Below, piece after piece: positions 43,769 to 53,643 of a stretch of DNA of 64,000 nt. Made by a program: the position numbers and the translations under genes. Within the stretch, counting starts at the first letter, position 1. Every line of letters starts with the position of its first letter. This DNA comes from Thereva unica. Taxonomy: Eukaryota > Arthropoda > Insecta > Diptera > Therevidae. The stretch is from NCBI GenBank assembly GCA_949987705.1, contig OX465281.1, positions 80,380,543 through 80,444,542 on the forward strand, in the 5' to 3' direction. The notes under the pieces are model-generated. The model worked only from the letters and a program-made list of their open reading frames with translations, was not told the origin of the DNA and did no database searches.

Positions 43769-44103
43769 CAAGATAGAGAGTAGAATGAGATAGAAGTAGG
43801 AAGGAGCTGCCACAATCTAGCTGCGATATTTTTTTTTATTCCATCCATTTCGCGACTCTGGGCATCGGGGCATTTGAGAAACAACTCGCTGGAGTGTTAT
43901 GCCTCCTGAAACGAGTTGAATGTCATCAGCCAACCGATGACATGCGCTTGGTGGAACGGGGAAGGATTAGCGAAGGCTATGACAGGAGGAATCAGAAATG
44001 TAAAGAGGGAAGAAGAAATAAGGAAAGTTATGTGGGTGGGATTCGAACCCGGGACCTCTGGGATAGCAGTCAGGCGCCTTACCCCTAGACTACCGAGGCC
44101 CCC
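43769..44103 (-). mobile_element. SINE-1 head half, tRNA-derived
   Basis: In minus orientation the head reads 'gggggcctcggtagtctagg' with 'ggtaaggcg' (A box) and 'cccgggttcgaatcccac' (B box, GGTTCGAATCC), a tRNA-like 5' region. The body, including 'gtcatcggttggctgatgac' near 43925, matches SINE-2 and SINE-3. Together with 40228-40345 the SINE is about 453 bp. Confidence 0.85.
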
Positions 44104-44714
44104 AAATAGCATGTGAGAGTAAGAGCGATTACCTGATTATTATAACAGATAGTTGTGAGGGGAGAAGAAATCCGTTGGAAATATTTGAAATATTAAAATT
44201 TATTATGATTAAAATTAAATTAATTGAAATTTATTGTATTTAATATTAACCATGGTCAACATTAGGTAAATTAAAATTCATTGTTCTCTTCCTTTCAATT
44301 CGCTCCTTCCTCATTAAAAATCTTGTTTGACCTGAGTCCTTGTTTCACACCGTTGGGCTTCCCGACTATTAAATCCTTTCATACATGGGGATTTTTTAGG
44401 GCTGTGTTTAATTCTTCAATTCTAAAAATTTACCCTTCAATAAGATATTATTTATTCTCACTTCAATTATATTTGCTGCCACTTCAATTATAATTATTTC
44501 AATTTATAACTTCAATTTATTTTGATTCTCACTCACTGTTATAAAAAGTCTATAGATGTAGCAAACTGTTATAAAAAGCATAGAAAAAAGAACATGAATT
44601 TCATTCTTTTCCTATGCTTTTCATAACAGTTTTCTTAAAATTCAGCCAAGAAAAGTTTGAGTATATTCCTCTCACTCTTACATATGGGAAAATCTCCTTT
44701 GAATTTTTTCTTTC
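44104..44714. other. Unassigned, with one hairpin
   Basis: 'aaactgttataaaaagcata' (44562 on) pairs with 'tatgcttttcataacagttt' (to about 44634) around a short loop, and a partial extra copy precedes it. Otherwise AT-rich and unassigned. Confidence 0.5.
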
Positions 44715-46035
44715 GCAGCACTGACATACAGTAATGGACTGCTGATTGACGATGCTGAATGGCACCAATTTTCTCCAGAAATAGAAAACCTTTTTACGTA
44801 AACAAAAAAAATTTCTTCGAATTTAGGAGAAAATAAGTGATAAAATGTCTGTTATCTTCTATAATATAAAAATGAATCGCTAAATGTGTTGCTAAGCGCA
44901 AAACTCGAGAACGGCTGGACCTATTGGACTAATTTTTTTTTCGAATATTCGTTGAAGTACGAGGATGGTTCTTACGGAGAGAAAAATTTAAAAAATTGCC
45001 TGAAAAAACAAAAAAATGGTAATTTTAGGAATTTTCACTTCATTTTAGTTTCAATAGCTTCATGGCCTACCTATTGTTTGACAAATGTAAAATTGTCATT
45101 AAATTGAATCATTACATTTAATGAAAATTTCAAATTTACGCAGCTGTCAAACAATAGGTAGGCGATGACGCTATTGAAACTAAAATGATCCATGGCGGCC
45201 GTCTCAAGAGGGCGGGGTACCACTTTCTTCACAACCACCTCGACATGGGTATCAAATGAAAGGGTATGATAAGTAGAATACAATAAGCAATGTAGTATAC
45301 AAAATATATCTTTAGATCCATGGCGGCCGTCTCAAGAGGGCGGGGTACCACTTTCTTCACAACCACCTCGACATGGGTATCAAATGAAAGGGTATGATAA
45401 GTAGAATACAATAAGCAATGTAGTATACAAAATATATCTTTAGATCCATGGCGGCCGTCTCAAGAGGGCGGGGTACCACTTTCTTCACAACCACCTCGAC
45501 ATGGGTATCAAATGAAAGGGTATGATAAGTAGAATACAATAAGCAATGTAGTAGACTCAATATACCGATTCATGGCGGCCGACGCAAGACCCATGTTCTT
45601 TGAGGCATTTCATCTGTGTAAAATTCATATCTCGAAAAATATTAAGTCAATGGATGGTTTTTATTGTTTACTATTGACTTATGGGTGCAGCGTAGGCGCA
45701 CCGGGTCCCAGCTAGTAATTAATAGAAATAAATGTCCATCACTCATTTTTATTTATTAGCGGTTTTTTCATTAAATAAATGTATTTATTCCAAAACTGTG
45801 ACGGTTATTTCCCCTGTTTAACGAAATTTTCAAAAGAGCTCAAGAGTGGGACAGAAGAACGAAAACTATACCTGTCTATTTTTTTCTAATTATGTTTATA
45901 TCGCTGACATGCGCTGACGATTACAGTTCATTGGGATTTAACGTGGGAGCGAGGCAGGAATAGTTTTTGGTGCCATTTTTTTGTATGGGATTTTGCTCAT
46001 TTAGCAGTCCATTACTATATGTCAGTGGTCGCAGC
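44715..46035. mobile_element. 1.3-kb TIR element enclosing Helitron B
   Basis: 'gcagcactgacatacagtaa' with 'tggactgct' (44717) is inverted at 'agcagtcca' with 'ttactatatgtcagtggtcg' (to about 46031); 'ggcaccaa' and 'ttggtgcc' also pair further in. Without the Helitron the element is about 460 bp. Non-coding. Confidence 0.75.
44855..45715 (+). mobile_element. Non-autonomous Helitron B
   Basis: 5' 'tcttctataatataaaaatg' after A (44854), then 'cgctaaatgtgttgctaagc' and 'ctcgagaacggctggacc', a common Helitron head but different from that of copies A and C. 3' end identical to them: hairpin 'ggtgcagcgtaggcgcacc', then 'gggtcccagctag' and T at 45716. Contains three 128-bp units (starts near 45190, 45318, 45446). 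Confidence 0.9.
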
Positions 46036-46047
46036 CCTCTTTTTTTA

Positions 46048-46362
46048 TTTTTTTTTATATGTAAGACAAGAGGCTCAAGTCCCTTTGTACTGTCGAAAAT
46101 CTATTTTTTTCGAATAGAGTGCAATGTCGAACAGCAGCATTAATTGGAAGATAGTGAAGAAAGAGAGAGAAGTGAAGAAAGGAACTGCCACAGCCAAGCC
46201 GCGTTATTAACTCTCAACCATTACTATCACGACCCTGAGATCGGGGCATCGAGAAACAACACGCTAGAGTGTTATGCCTTCTTGAAACGAGTTGAATCAC
46301 ATCAACCAAATGATGATATGCGCTTGGCGGAGCAGCGAAGGGGTAGGCAAGGCTATAGGTAC
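46048..46362 (-). mobile_element. SINE-3, head missing
   Basis: Poly(T) and 'atgtaagacaagaggctcaa', 'gtgcaatgtcgaacagcagc' (tail), then body to 'gggtaggcaaggctatagg'. The tRNA-like head is absent and the sequence changes abruptly at about 46362 where the Harbinger-type locus begins. Confidence 0.8.
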
Positions 46363-46597
46363 GGTTTCGCTGGGAGCTGTCGGCGGCGGCCGCTAACAGC
46401 GAGCGGTCAAAGCTCGCTGCTCAAAATGACTGCTCTTATGGTATGCACATGTTGGCAGTTTTGCTCACACTGCCAAACAGCTAGGCGGCAGCTGTCAGCA
46501 GCTAGCTGTTGCGTCTCGACTGCTTTTGAACCAGTCAAGAAGCGAAGTCGTAGCTGCTAGAAGTGATTTTTTTTACAAGAAAGTGCAGTGTTCCAAA
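46363..46597 (+). promoter_or_regulatory. GC-rich leader of the MADF-BESS gene
   Basis: A GC-rich island with GCTGTC/GACAGC and AGCGAGCG/CGCTCGCT-type inverted pieces ('gctgtcggcggcggccgct', 'ggcggcagctgtcagcagct'), sharply different from the AT-rich surroundings. It probably contains the element's left terminal region and promoter. No exact TIR partner was found near 49.8 kb. Confidence 0.45.
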
Positions 46598-46751
46598 ATG
46601 CCACCAAATTTTTCTTTTGACGACGATGAAAAGCTTATTGAACTTGTTCAGGCACATCCTGCAATTTATAATCTTGAAGATAAGGATTACAAAAATGTAT
46701 TGATAAAAAATAGTATATGGGAAAATATTGCGGAAAGTGTTGGTAAATCTG
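46598..46751 (+). CDS. MADF-BESS protein, exon 1 (MADF N-terminal half)
   Basis: ATG at 46598 begins 'MPPNFSFDDDEKLIELVQAH', 'PAIYNLEDKDYKN' and 'IWENIAESVGKS', the first helices of a MADF (Myb/SANT-like) DNA-binding domain. Exon ends after 51 codons plus one base (phase 1) at a perfect GTAAGT donor. MADF proteins accompany PIF/Harbinger transposases, bind element ends and bring the transposase to the nucleus; similar genes also exist as host regulators. Confidence 0.85.
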
Positions 46752-47636
46752 GTAAGTAAAAACAATGAACAAATTTTATCAATATGTATTTATTATAGCT
46801 GTTTTGGTTATAAGATACTACAATTTTATAAGGTAGTTAAGCGTTATTTATGTATTTTTACTGCTGAGTCGTGAAATATATTTGTCTTGCCATGGTAGAA
46901 CACCTTGTTGGAGAAAGTATTCCATAAAGTCGTGTCTGATACCAAATCCGTTCTCATCAGCGTATCCGCCAGAATGTTTTAAAGGATTTACAAATCGTGA
47001 GGGCTCCGCATTGGGGTCGCATTTGTAAAATCGATCTCCGTTCTTCTCCAGATAAGAATCTCTTAAAAGATTATGCAAGAAACAACATACAGTTATAATA
47101 TCGTCACATGTATCTGGCATAACTGCCATGGGCGTATAAAAAATCCTAAAAACTTGACATAAAAGACCAAATGCATTTTCTGAAACTCTTCGCGCTCTGC
47201 TAAGTCTGTAATCAAACACATTTTTTTCCTTTACATTCGATGTTTTTGGAAATTGCTTCATTATATGTCTATGCAAACGAAAAGCTTCATCGCCGACAAT
47301 AACATATGGTCGAATTTTATTCGTGTTTGGCAACATATTATCTTCTGGAAAGAATTTTCCAGAAAGAATTAACTTTCCAATTGGACTTTTCCCAAAAATG
47401 CCACTGTCTCCCTCTTTTCCGAATGAGCCTACATTAATTGCCATAAATTTGCAATTGGCATCTACAAGTGCTAAGAGTACAAATGAAAAATAGTTCTTGT
47501 AGTTAAAATATAAAGAACCAGAATTACTAGGACAGAAAATACCAATATGTTTTCCGTCAATCGCAGCAACGCAATTGGGAAAGTCACATTTTTCGGCGAA
47601 TCCTGTTGCTCATCTTTTAAGGCTTTCCGTTGTAGG

Positions 47637-47955
47637 CAATAATGGCCTCGATTCCCAGATCCGACGGCGGGGAAATGAGTGCGGATTTGACACTTTGCGA
47701 TTCTCAAATCCGCAGTCCCGGATTGGTTTAAATCGAAAATTCGGAGTGAAGACTCACGCGATAATGAAATATACGATGTCGGATTATCTTAGGCGCATTT
47801 GTCGTTCAAATCCGCAGAAAATTTGTTGCGGATCACACCTTTAACAGCGCGGAAAATGTCAAAAAGAAATTCGGGGTTGCGGATTTGAGAATCGCAAAGT
47901 GTCAAATCCGCAACTCACTTCCCCGCCGCCGGATCTGGGAATCGAGGCCATTATT
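47637..47955. mobile_element. 319-bp MITE, AATAATGGCCTCG ends
   Basis: 'aataatggcctcgattccca' with 'gatccgacggcgggg' at the left is inverted at the right end (to 47955); arms are about 85 bp and nearly identical, so insertion is fairly recent. Disrupts the transposase. Confidence 0.9.
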
Positions 47956-47966
47956 GGTATTAGTCA

Positions 47967-48382
47967 AGGTGCCGGCCCATAGAACGCGTTAACGCAATGC
48001 GCGCGCAAGATGCGTGTGAGAGTTCCGTTTCCGAAAAATTCGACAGACCCAATGAACGCGTTGTACGCGTATGACATTTCATTTTTTATTGAATAAAAAT
48101 TCATATTTTTGAACTTCTCACACTAATTTTTCGTCAAAATTTGCCATTTTAATAACACAACAAACATATTTAATAAAAATTCCTGTTTTTAAACTTCGCA
48201 CACTAGATTGCCTATCGCATGGAAAAGTTGAAAATTGGTCAACTTCAAGCGTTGGGAGCTTTATTTGCGTGTGTCGCGGTAATCACTGGGACTGGTTCCA
48301 TTAAATACCATTTACTTCAACTGAAATGTCACACGCATCTTGCGCGCGTATCGCGTTAACGCGTTCTATGGGCCGGCACCTT
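47967..48382. mobile_element. 416-bp MITE, AAGGTGCCGGCCC ends
   Basis: 'aaggtgccggcccatagaac' with 'gcgttaacgc' (left) is inverted at 'gcgttaacgc' with 'gttctatgggccggcacctt' (right, to about 48382); arms about 55 bp including 'cgcgcaagatgcgtgtga'. Disrupts the transposase 11 bp from the other MITE. Confidence 0.9.
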
Positions 48383-48511
48383 AAGAGTTTCTCGAACAAT
48401 GACGCCGATGTAACTATGCGATATTCGAAAATCAAATGAAAGCGATCTATACGACTCTCCCGTGGCAAGGAACCTGAAAAATTGTTAATTAATATTATTT
48501 TGTTTTTTCAG

Positions 48512-48671
48512 TGGATAATTGTAAAAAAAGGTGGAAGGCAATAAAGGACAATTTTTATAAACATAAAATAAAAGAAAAACTTGCAACAGGTTCAGCTTCT
48601 TCATCGCGTCCGCCAAAGTGGACTCTTTTTGAAAAACTACAATTTTTAAATATAATTAAGCAGGAAAGAGC
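48512..48671 (+). CDS. MADF-BESS protein, exon 2 (MADF C-terminal half)
   Basis: Acceptor tttttcAG (48510-48511); joining to exon 1 in phase 1 completes 'VDNCKKRWKAIKDNFYKHKI', the conserved CKxRWKxLRDxF core of MADF, then 'PPKWTLFEKLQFLNIIKQE'. It ends in phase 2 at a GTAGGA donor (48672). Without splicing, TAG follows at 48673. Confidence 0.8.
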
Positions 48672-48707
48672 GTAGGAAAACATACTTGAATGACTGTTAT
48701 ATGTAAT

Positions 48708-49172
48708 AACTTTTTTTTATGTGAAAGACTAGAGTCACAGGAAACGCCCTTTATACTGTGTTGACAGTCTATTTTCTTCATATAGAGTGCAATGTCGAAC
48801 AGCAGCTCTAGTCGGGAAGAAAGGAACTGTCACAACCTACCAGCGATATTTTGCAGTCCACCTACTCCCAACCATTACTGGCGACTTTGTCATCGGGGCA
48901 TCGAGAAACAACTCGCTGGAGTGTTATGCCTCCTGAAACGAGTTAAATCTCATCAACCAACCGATGACATGCGCTTTTGGTGAAGCGGGGAAGGGCTAAG
49001 GAAGGCTATGACAGAAGGAATCAGGAATGTAAAGAGGGAAGAAGAAAGAAGGAAAGTTATGTAGGTGGGAAAGTGGAAAAGGCGAAGGACCGTGGGGCTG
49101 GCCGGAATTCGAACCCGGGACCTCGGGGATAGTAGCCAGACGCCTTACTTCCTAGGCTACCGAGGCCCCCTA
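48708..49172 (-). mobile_element. SINE-2, full length, in MADF-BESS intron 2
   Basis: Minus-strand SINE of about 465 bp: poly(T) and tail ('gtgcaatgtcgaacagcagc') at the left. At the right is the tRNA-like head ('ccgaggccccc', B box complement 'ggaattcgaacccgggacc'). It lies within the intron 48672-49192 and antisense to the gene, so need not break it. Confidence 0.85.
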
Positions 49173-49192
49173 ATTTTATTTATGATCAAAAG

Positions 49193-49757
49193 TAACGTAC
49201 AAACAGATCTATTTACTGAGGAGAAAGGTGATACTGATATTGAGGGCGTGCATTCCAAGGAACCTAGAGAAAATCAAGACACAGACTGCAGCATCAATGA
49301 CAATATTGTTGACAATTCCTCTCCTCTCCCATCAATTTCTAGATCTTCTCCGCCTGAAATTAGAAACCAACGGCGAAAGAGAAAAATCTCTAACCTTGCT
49401 CAAGAATTCCAGAAAAGATCAAATGAGAGGATGCACATGTTGGCTGAATTAACAAAAAAGAAAGAAGAAGATGACGTTGATTTGTTTATTCAAAGTTTAG
49501 CTATGAGTGTAAAAAATCTGCCGCCACCCTTAATTGCTCAGGCCAAAATAAAGTTTCTCACGCTGTTGAATGAATTACAGTTTGCATCCAGTTCTGCTTA
49601 TCATCTACAACTAATTCCTCCAATTCAATCTTCATATTTACCTGAAAATCTTTTATATAACGAAAATGCAACAAACTTCCAGCAATTCAACAACCAGCCT
49701 TTAGCTCCAGATAATGCAAATAGTTCGATAGTCCAACATGATAACGCCTTTTCATAA
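49193..49757 (+). CDS. MADF-BESS protein, exon 3 (BESS motif)
   Basis: Acceptor aaaAG (49191-49192) restores phase 2, and the frame runs 188 codons to TAA at 49755-49757. Begins 'NVQTDLFTEEKG', has a basic stretch 'RNQRRKRKISNLAQEF' and a BESS motif 'DDVDLFIQSLAMSVKNLPPP' with following helix 'AKIKFLTLLNELQF'. BESS mediates protein-protein contacts in MADF proteins. The three exons sum to 879 nt, 292 residues, with no stop or shift, in contrast to the wrecked transposase. A polyadenylation signal AATAAA lies near 49831. Confidence 0.8.
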
Positions 49758-49859
49758 ACAATAAATGTTCTAAAAAATTAATCTATATTTCTTGTATCTA
49801 CATTTATTTTAAAACAAAACACATTACACAATAAAAATTAATATTTGTATACAAATTAG

Positions 49860-50439
49860 TGTTTCTAATGTACATACATACTGTTACGGCGTCACTTTCC
49901 TAAAACCGGTTAAAGACCTGGTGTTAGGAGGTGATCGTCGTAATAATTAAAAATATCTGAAAAGGAAGATAGGTGCCGGCTGCTCTAAATAAAAGAGTCT
50001 AAGGTCCGTTTGATACAAATATATTTCTCCTATAAATTATAAATTCTAATTAAATCTATGCTTAAAATTAACTCTACGTTACTCGACTTCTTTGCTTTAA
50101 AATAAAAATTTGAATAAAAAACAGCTGGTCTTCTCCAAATATTCCTTGAAGTACTGCCTCAATCAGGTAAATCCGCTGTGTATCCAACCTCGGGGGGGTG
50201 CTTCAGGAGAAGATCCTACTAATCTTTAAATAAAATTGTAAATTTTATTATTATTTGAATATGGTTGGATATCCCAAACCATAGAAATTTAACTTTGCTA
50301 AATGAGTCTTGTATGGCTCTTGTCCTATACAAGCTCACGTGAAATCGCCTAAAGCAGGTGTAAACCGGAGGAAGATCCTGGTTCAAACTTGTCTGTAATG
50401 AATGAACTCGCTAATTGTGTTATCAATTTATAACCAGAT
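49860..50439. other. Unassigned; GC/AT alternating repeat-like
   Basis: Starts 'ctgttacggcgtcactttcc'; no coding sequence. Possibly the flank of the repetitive element containing the 102-bp array; 'tttgttacg' near 51210 may be its other end, but I cannot show terminal repeats. Confidence 0.35.
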
Positions 50440-51000
50440 GAATATACTGGTGCTCTCTACACAATTTGTATACAACAAAGTTGTGATAAATGGAGTAAAT
50501 TTACTTCGCCGAATTGTTTACAACAATTTATAAATCAGAAAAAATATTCTGATGCCCTCTATGCAACTTGTATATTACAAAGTTGCTAGAAAATGGAGTA
50601 AATTTACTTCGCCGACTTGGTTATAACAATTTATAAGCAAAAAATATTCTGCTGCACTCTATGCAACTTGTATCTTACAAAGTTGCTAGAAATTAACGTA
50701 AATTTACTTCGCCGAATTGTTTACAACAATTTATAAATCAGAAAAAATATTCTGATGCCCTCTATGCAACTTATATATTACAAAGGTGCTAGAAAATGGA
50801 GTAAATTTACTGCGCTGACTTGTTTATAACAATTTATAACCAGATGAATATTCTGGTGCTGTCTATGCAACTTGTATACCACAAAATTGCTAGATAATGG
50901 AGTAAATTTACTGCGCTGAATTGTTTATAACAATTTATATCCAGATGAATATTCTGGTGCACTCTATGCAACTTGTATACAACAAAGTTGCTAGAGACTG
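50440..51000 (+). repeat. 102-bp minisatellite, about 5.5 units
   Basis: 'gtaaatttact' (or one mismatch) falls near 50495, 50598, 50698, 50801 and 50902, i.e. every 100-103 bp. Each unit also has 'tctatgcaacttgtat', 'acaaagttgctag' and 'aacaatttata', with a 'gatgaatattctggtgc' or 'aaaaaatattctgatgc' variant. Confidence 0.85.
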
Positions 51001-51242
51001 GAATTGTTATTAAATCGAATTTAATAACTCCAATACCTGGCGGAATAATTCCAACCAGAGGACTTAAATTGCTTGCAAAGAATTTTCACAAGTTACCGCA
51101 AGTAACTCTGCTTTATCTTTTATTTTTTAAAGTGCCGTGGCTGAATTAGCCTACCGCTATTCAGCTTGGAGTTGGAAGCTAAAAACCGCCACCAGAAACA
51201 AAAATTATATTTGTTACGTTTAAATATATGTATATATAAATA

Positions 51243-52619
51243 ATCTATATCTATAAAAATCTCGTGTCACAGTGTTTGTTACCGTACTCCTCCGAAACGG
51301 GTTGACCAATTTGCATGAAATTTTTTGTGTATATTTGGTAGGTCTGAGAATAGGTCGTAGGCTATTTTTTATACCTTTAACCAAAAAAACAGCTGCAAAA
51401 TCCAAACAAAAATGGTAATTTTAGGAATTTTCACTTCATTTTAGTTTCAATAGCTTCATGGCCTACCTATTGTTTGACAAATGTAAAATTGTCATTAAAT
51501 TGAATCATTACATTTAATGAAAATTTCAAATTTACGCAGCTGTCAAACAATAGGTAGGCCATGACGCTATTGAAACTAAAATGATCCATGGCGGCCGTCT
51601 CAAGAGGGCGGTGTACCACTTTCTTCACAACCACCTCGACATGGGTATCAAATGAAAGGGTATGATAAGTAGAATACAATAAGCAATGTAGTATACAAAA
51701 TATATCTTTAGCTCCATGGCGCCCGTCTCAAGAGGGCGGATTACCACTTTCTTCACAACCACCTCGACATGGGTATCAAATGAAAGGGTATGATAAGTAG
51801 AATACAATAAGCAATGTAGTATACAAAATATATCTTTAGATCCATGGCGCCCGTCTCAAGAGGGCGGTGTACCACTTTCTTCACAACCACCTCGACATGG
51901 GTATCAAATGAAAGGGTATGATAAGTAGAATACAATAAGCAATGTAGTATACAAAATATATCTTTAGATCCATGGCGCCCGTCTCAAGAGGGCGGATTAC
52001 CACTTTCTTCACAACCACCTCAACATGGGTATCAAATGAAAGGGTATGATAAGTAGAATACAATAAGCAATGTAGTATACAAAATATATCTTTAGATCCA
52101 TGGCGGCCGTCTCAAGAGGGCGGGGTACCACTTTCTTCACAACCACCTCGACATGGGTATCAAATGAAAGGGTATGATAAGTAGAATACAATAAGCAATG
52201 TAGTATACAAAATATATCTTTAGATCCATGGCGGCCGTCTCAAGAGGCCGAATTACCACTTTCTTCACAACCACCTCGACATGGGTATCAAATGAAAGGG
52301 TATGATAAGTAGAATACAATAAGCAATGTAGTATACAAAATATATCTTTAGATCCATGGCGGCCGTCTAAAGAGGCCGGATTACCACTTCACAATCCCCT
52401 CAACATGGGTATCAAATGAAAGGGTATGATAAGTAGAATACAATAAGCAATGTAGTAGACTCAATATACCGATTCATGGCGGCCGACGCAAGACCCATGT
52501 TCTTTGAGGCATTTCATCTGTGTAAAATTCATATCTCGAAAAATATTAAGTCAATGGATGGTTTTTATTGTTTACTATTGACTTATGGGTGCAGCGTAGG
52601 CGCACCGGGTCCCAGCTAG
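51243..52619 (+). mobile_element. Non-autonomous Helitron C with seven 128-bp units
   Basis: 5' 'tctatatctataaaaatctc' after A (51242), 3' hairpin 'ggtgcagcgtaggcgcacc' and 'cccagctag' with T at 52620. Shares its 5' head ('ttgttaccgtactcctccga') with copy A. Seven tandem units of 128 bp start near 51586, 51714, 51842, 51970, 52098, 52226 and 52354. Each has 'ccatggcgsccgtctcaaga', 'cacaaccacctcgacatggg' and 'gtagaatacaataagcaatg'. Repeated 60-codon minus frames here are by-products of the array. No Rep/helicase. Confidence 0.9.

Positions 52620-52648
<29 letters not shown>
52620..52648. repeat. AT microsatellite
   Basis: (AT)n directly at the 3' end of Helitron C. Confidence 0.9.
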
Positions 52649-52651
<3 letters not shown>

Positions 52652-52968
52652 AAGATAAATATTACTCAAATATTTTTTGTAAAAAGCTGCCTGAAAAACA
52701 ACACTTTCTCTAAATAATCCTATCACAAAAATCAGCGGCTAAAAGCCCACCAATTATCTAAGCCCTAATATAAGCGTATCGGAACAATTCCAAATACCAA
52801 CCTTCTCGGCGAATGTCCAGAGAAGATTGAACTTTTGATTTTTGCCTTCTAGTCTCGTTCTCGTATCCTTCGCCGACCTCTAGTTGCTGGATATCGAGTC
52901 TAGGTGGGGGGTATAGTTGCTCAAACTAGAACGTAATTCTTAATGCTGCTTCCTCATTTGACGCTTTC

Positions 52969-52972
<4 letters not shown>
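52649..52972. other. Unassigned spacer
   Basis: Between two AT microsatellites; nothing recognised. Confidence 0.4.

Positions 52973-53055
<83 letters not shown>
52973..53055. repeat. AT microsatellite, ~80 bp
   Basis: Uninterrupted (TA)n of about 40 units. Length may be unreliable in assembly. Confidence 0.95.
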
Positions 53056-53057
<2 letters not shown>

Positions 53058-53149
53058 TATGTACTAAATTACGATATCGTCGCCGTCCATATATGCAATT
53101 TACTTGCATGTCATTATTTTGACATATCAAGTTTGTTTATGGGCAAGGA

Positions 53150-53625
53150 ATGTGGAAAAGGTAATGTTTCGCTACCTGACACCGGAAACATAATTTGGAT
53201 TTTCCACTAAGAGTGCATCGATCGCCCTCATTTCGAATTGCAAATCGATTGCAATAATCAATTGCGCGTGCACAATTGCTGATCGCCTAAATTACTTTAA
53301 TTATGACAAAAAGGGCAATTCGGCAATTTGCGCGATCGCGGATTGAGGTGCGCGTGCGATGTATTCTTAAAATCGAAGAGACATCAACCAGTCTGGAACT
53401 CAAAATTATCACCGCCGGATGGATTAGCGCCGCGCCGCGTCTATTATCAATAATTATTAACTTTCCTTTTTTTTATATAAAGTTTTAGTAAATTTGTTCA
53501 ATAAAGTTCTTAACTTTCCCTTTTTTGTAAAGTTTGATTAAATTTGGTGTAATAAAGTTCTTATTGTTACTACATACTAATAAATTACAAAAGCATTTCA
53601 TTACAAAATCCCGGTAATTATTTCA
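53150..53625 (+). repeat. BEL/Pao 5' LTR (start uncertain)
   Basis: The right edge is fixed by the primer-binding site; it ends '..aattatttca'. It contains 'tatataaag' near 53474 and a ~52-bp tandem duplication ('ttaactttccttttttt...aataaagttc' twice, near 53457 and 53508), each copy with AATAAA. The left edge is proposed at TG 53151, but with no 3' LTR in the window it cannot be checked. Confidence 0.6.
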
Positions 53626-53643
53626 TGGTCCTTCGAGCCGGAT
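53626..53643 (+). promoter_or_regulatory. Primer-binding site, tRNA-Tyr
   Basis: 'tggtccttcgagccggat' follows the LTR directly and is complementary to the 3' end of eukaryotic tRNA-Tyr including CCA (18 of 18 by recall of the tRNA end). Confidence 0.85.

Larger units (their letters stand above)
46854..48473 (-). pseudogene. PIF/Harbinger DDE transposase, broken by two MITEs
   Basis: Minus strand, lying wholly inside intron 1 of the MADF-BESS gene. Begins after a good acceptor (tttttcAG, 48474) with 'FLATGESYRSLSFDF' and 'SHSYIGVIVRETL', then is interrupted by MITEs at 47967-48382 and 47637-47955. The catalytic part follows: 'FPNCVAAIDGKHIGIFCP' (first D), 'RPYVIVGDEAFRLH' (second D) and 'RARRVSENAFGLLC' (E), typical of DDE_Tnp_4/HARBI1. 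A frame problem lies near 47610 and the last 198 codons are open. The N-terminal exon was not located. Confidence 0.85.

Noticed and set aside
43331..43813. Open frames of 68-142 codons on both strands
   Set aside because: They lie in the 5' UTR of a LINE, overlap on opposite strands and have low-complexity composition.
44034..44103. tRNA gene-like sequence (also 49104-49172)
   Set aside because: It has A and B boxes but is the head of a SINE with body and poly(A) tail, and the stems do not form a clean cloverleaf.
46144..46560. 138-codon plus-strand frame before the MADF gene
   Set aside because: It runs antisense through a SINE and into a GC-rich leader; no coding features.
51467..52319. 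Series of near-identical ~60-codon minus-strand open frames
   Set aside because: They are one frame read through each 128-bp tandem unit of a Helitron, with no independent coding evidence.
51586..52480. CRISPR-like regular repeats
   Set aside because: Units are 128 bp without unique spacers, inside a Helitron in a eukaryotic genome.
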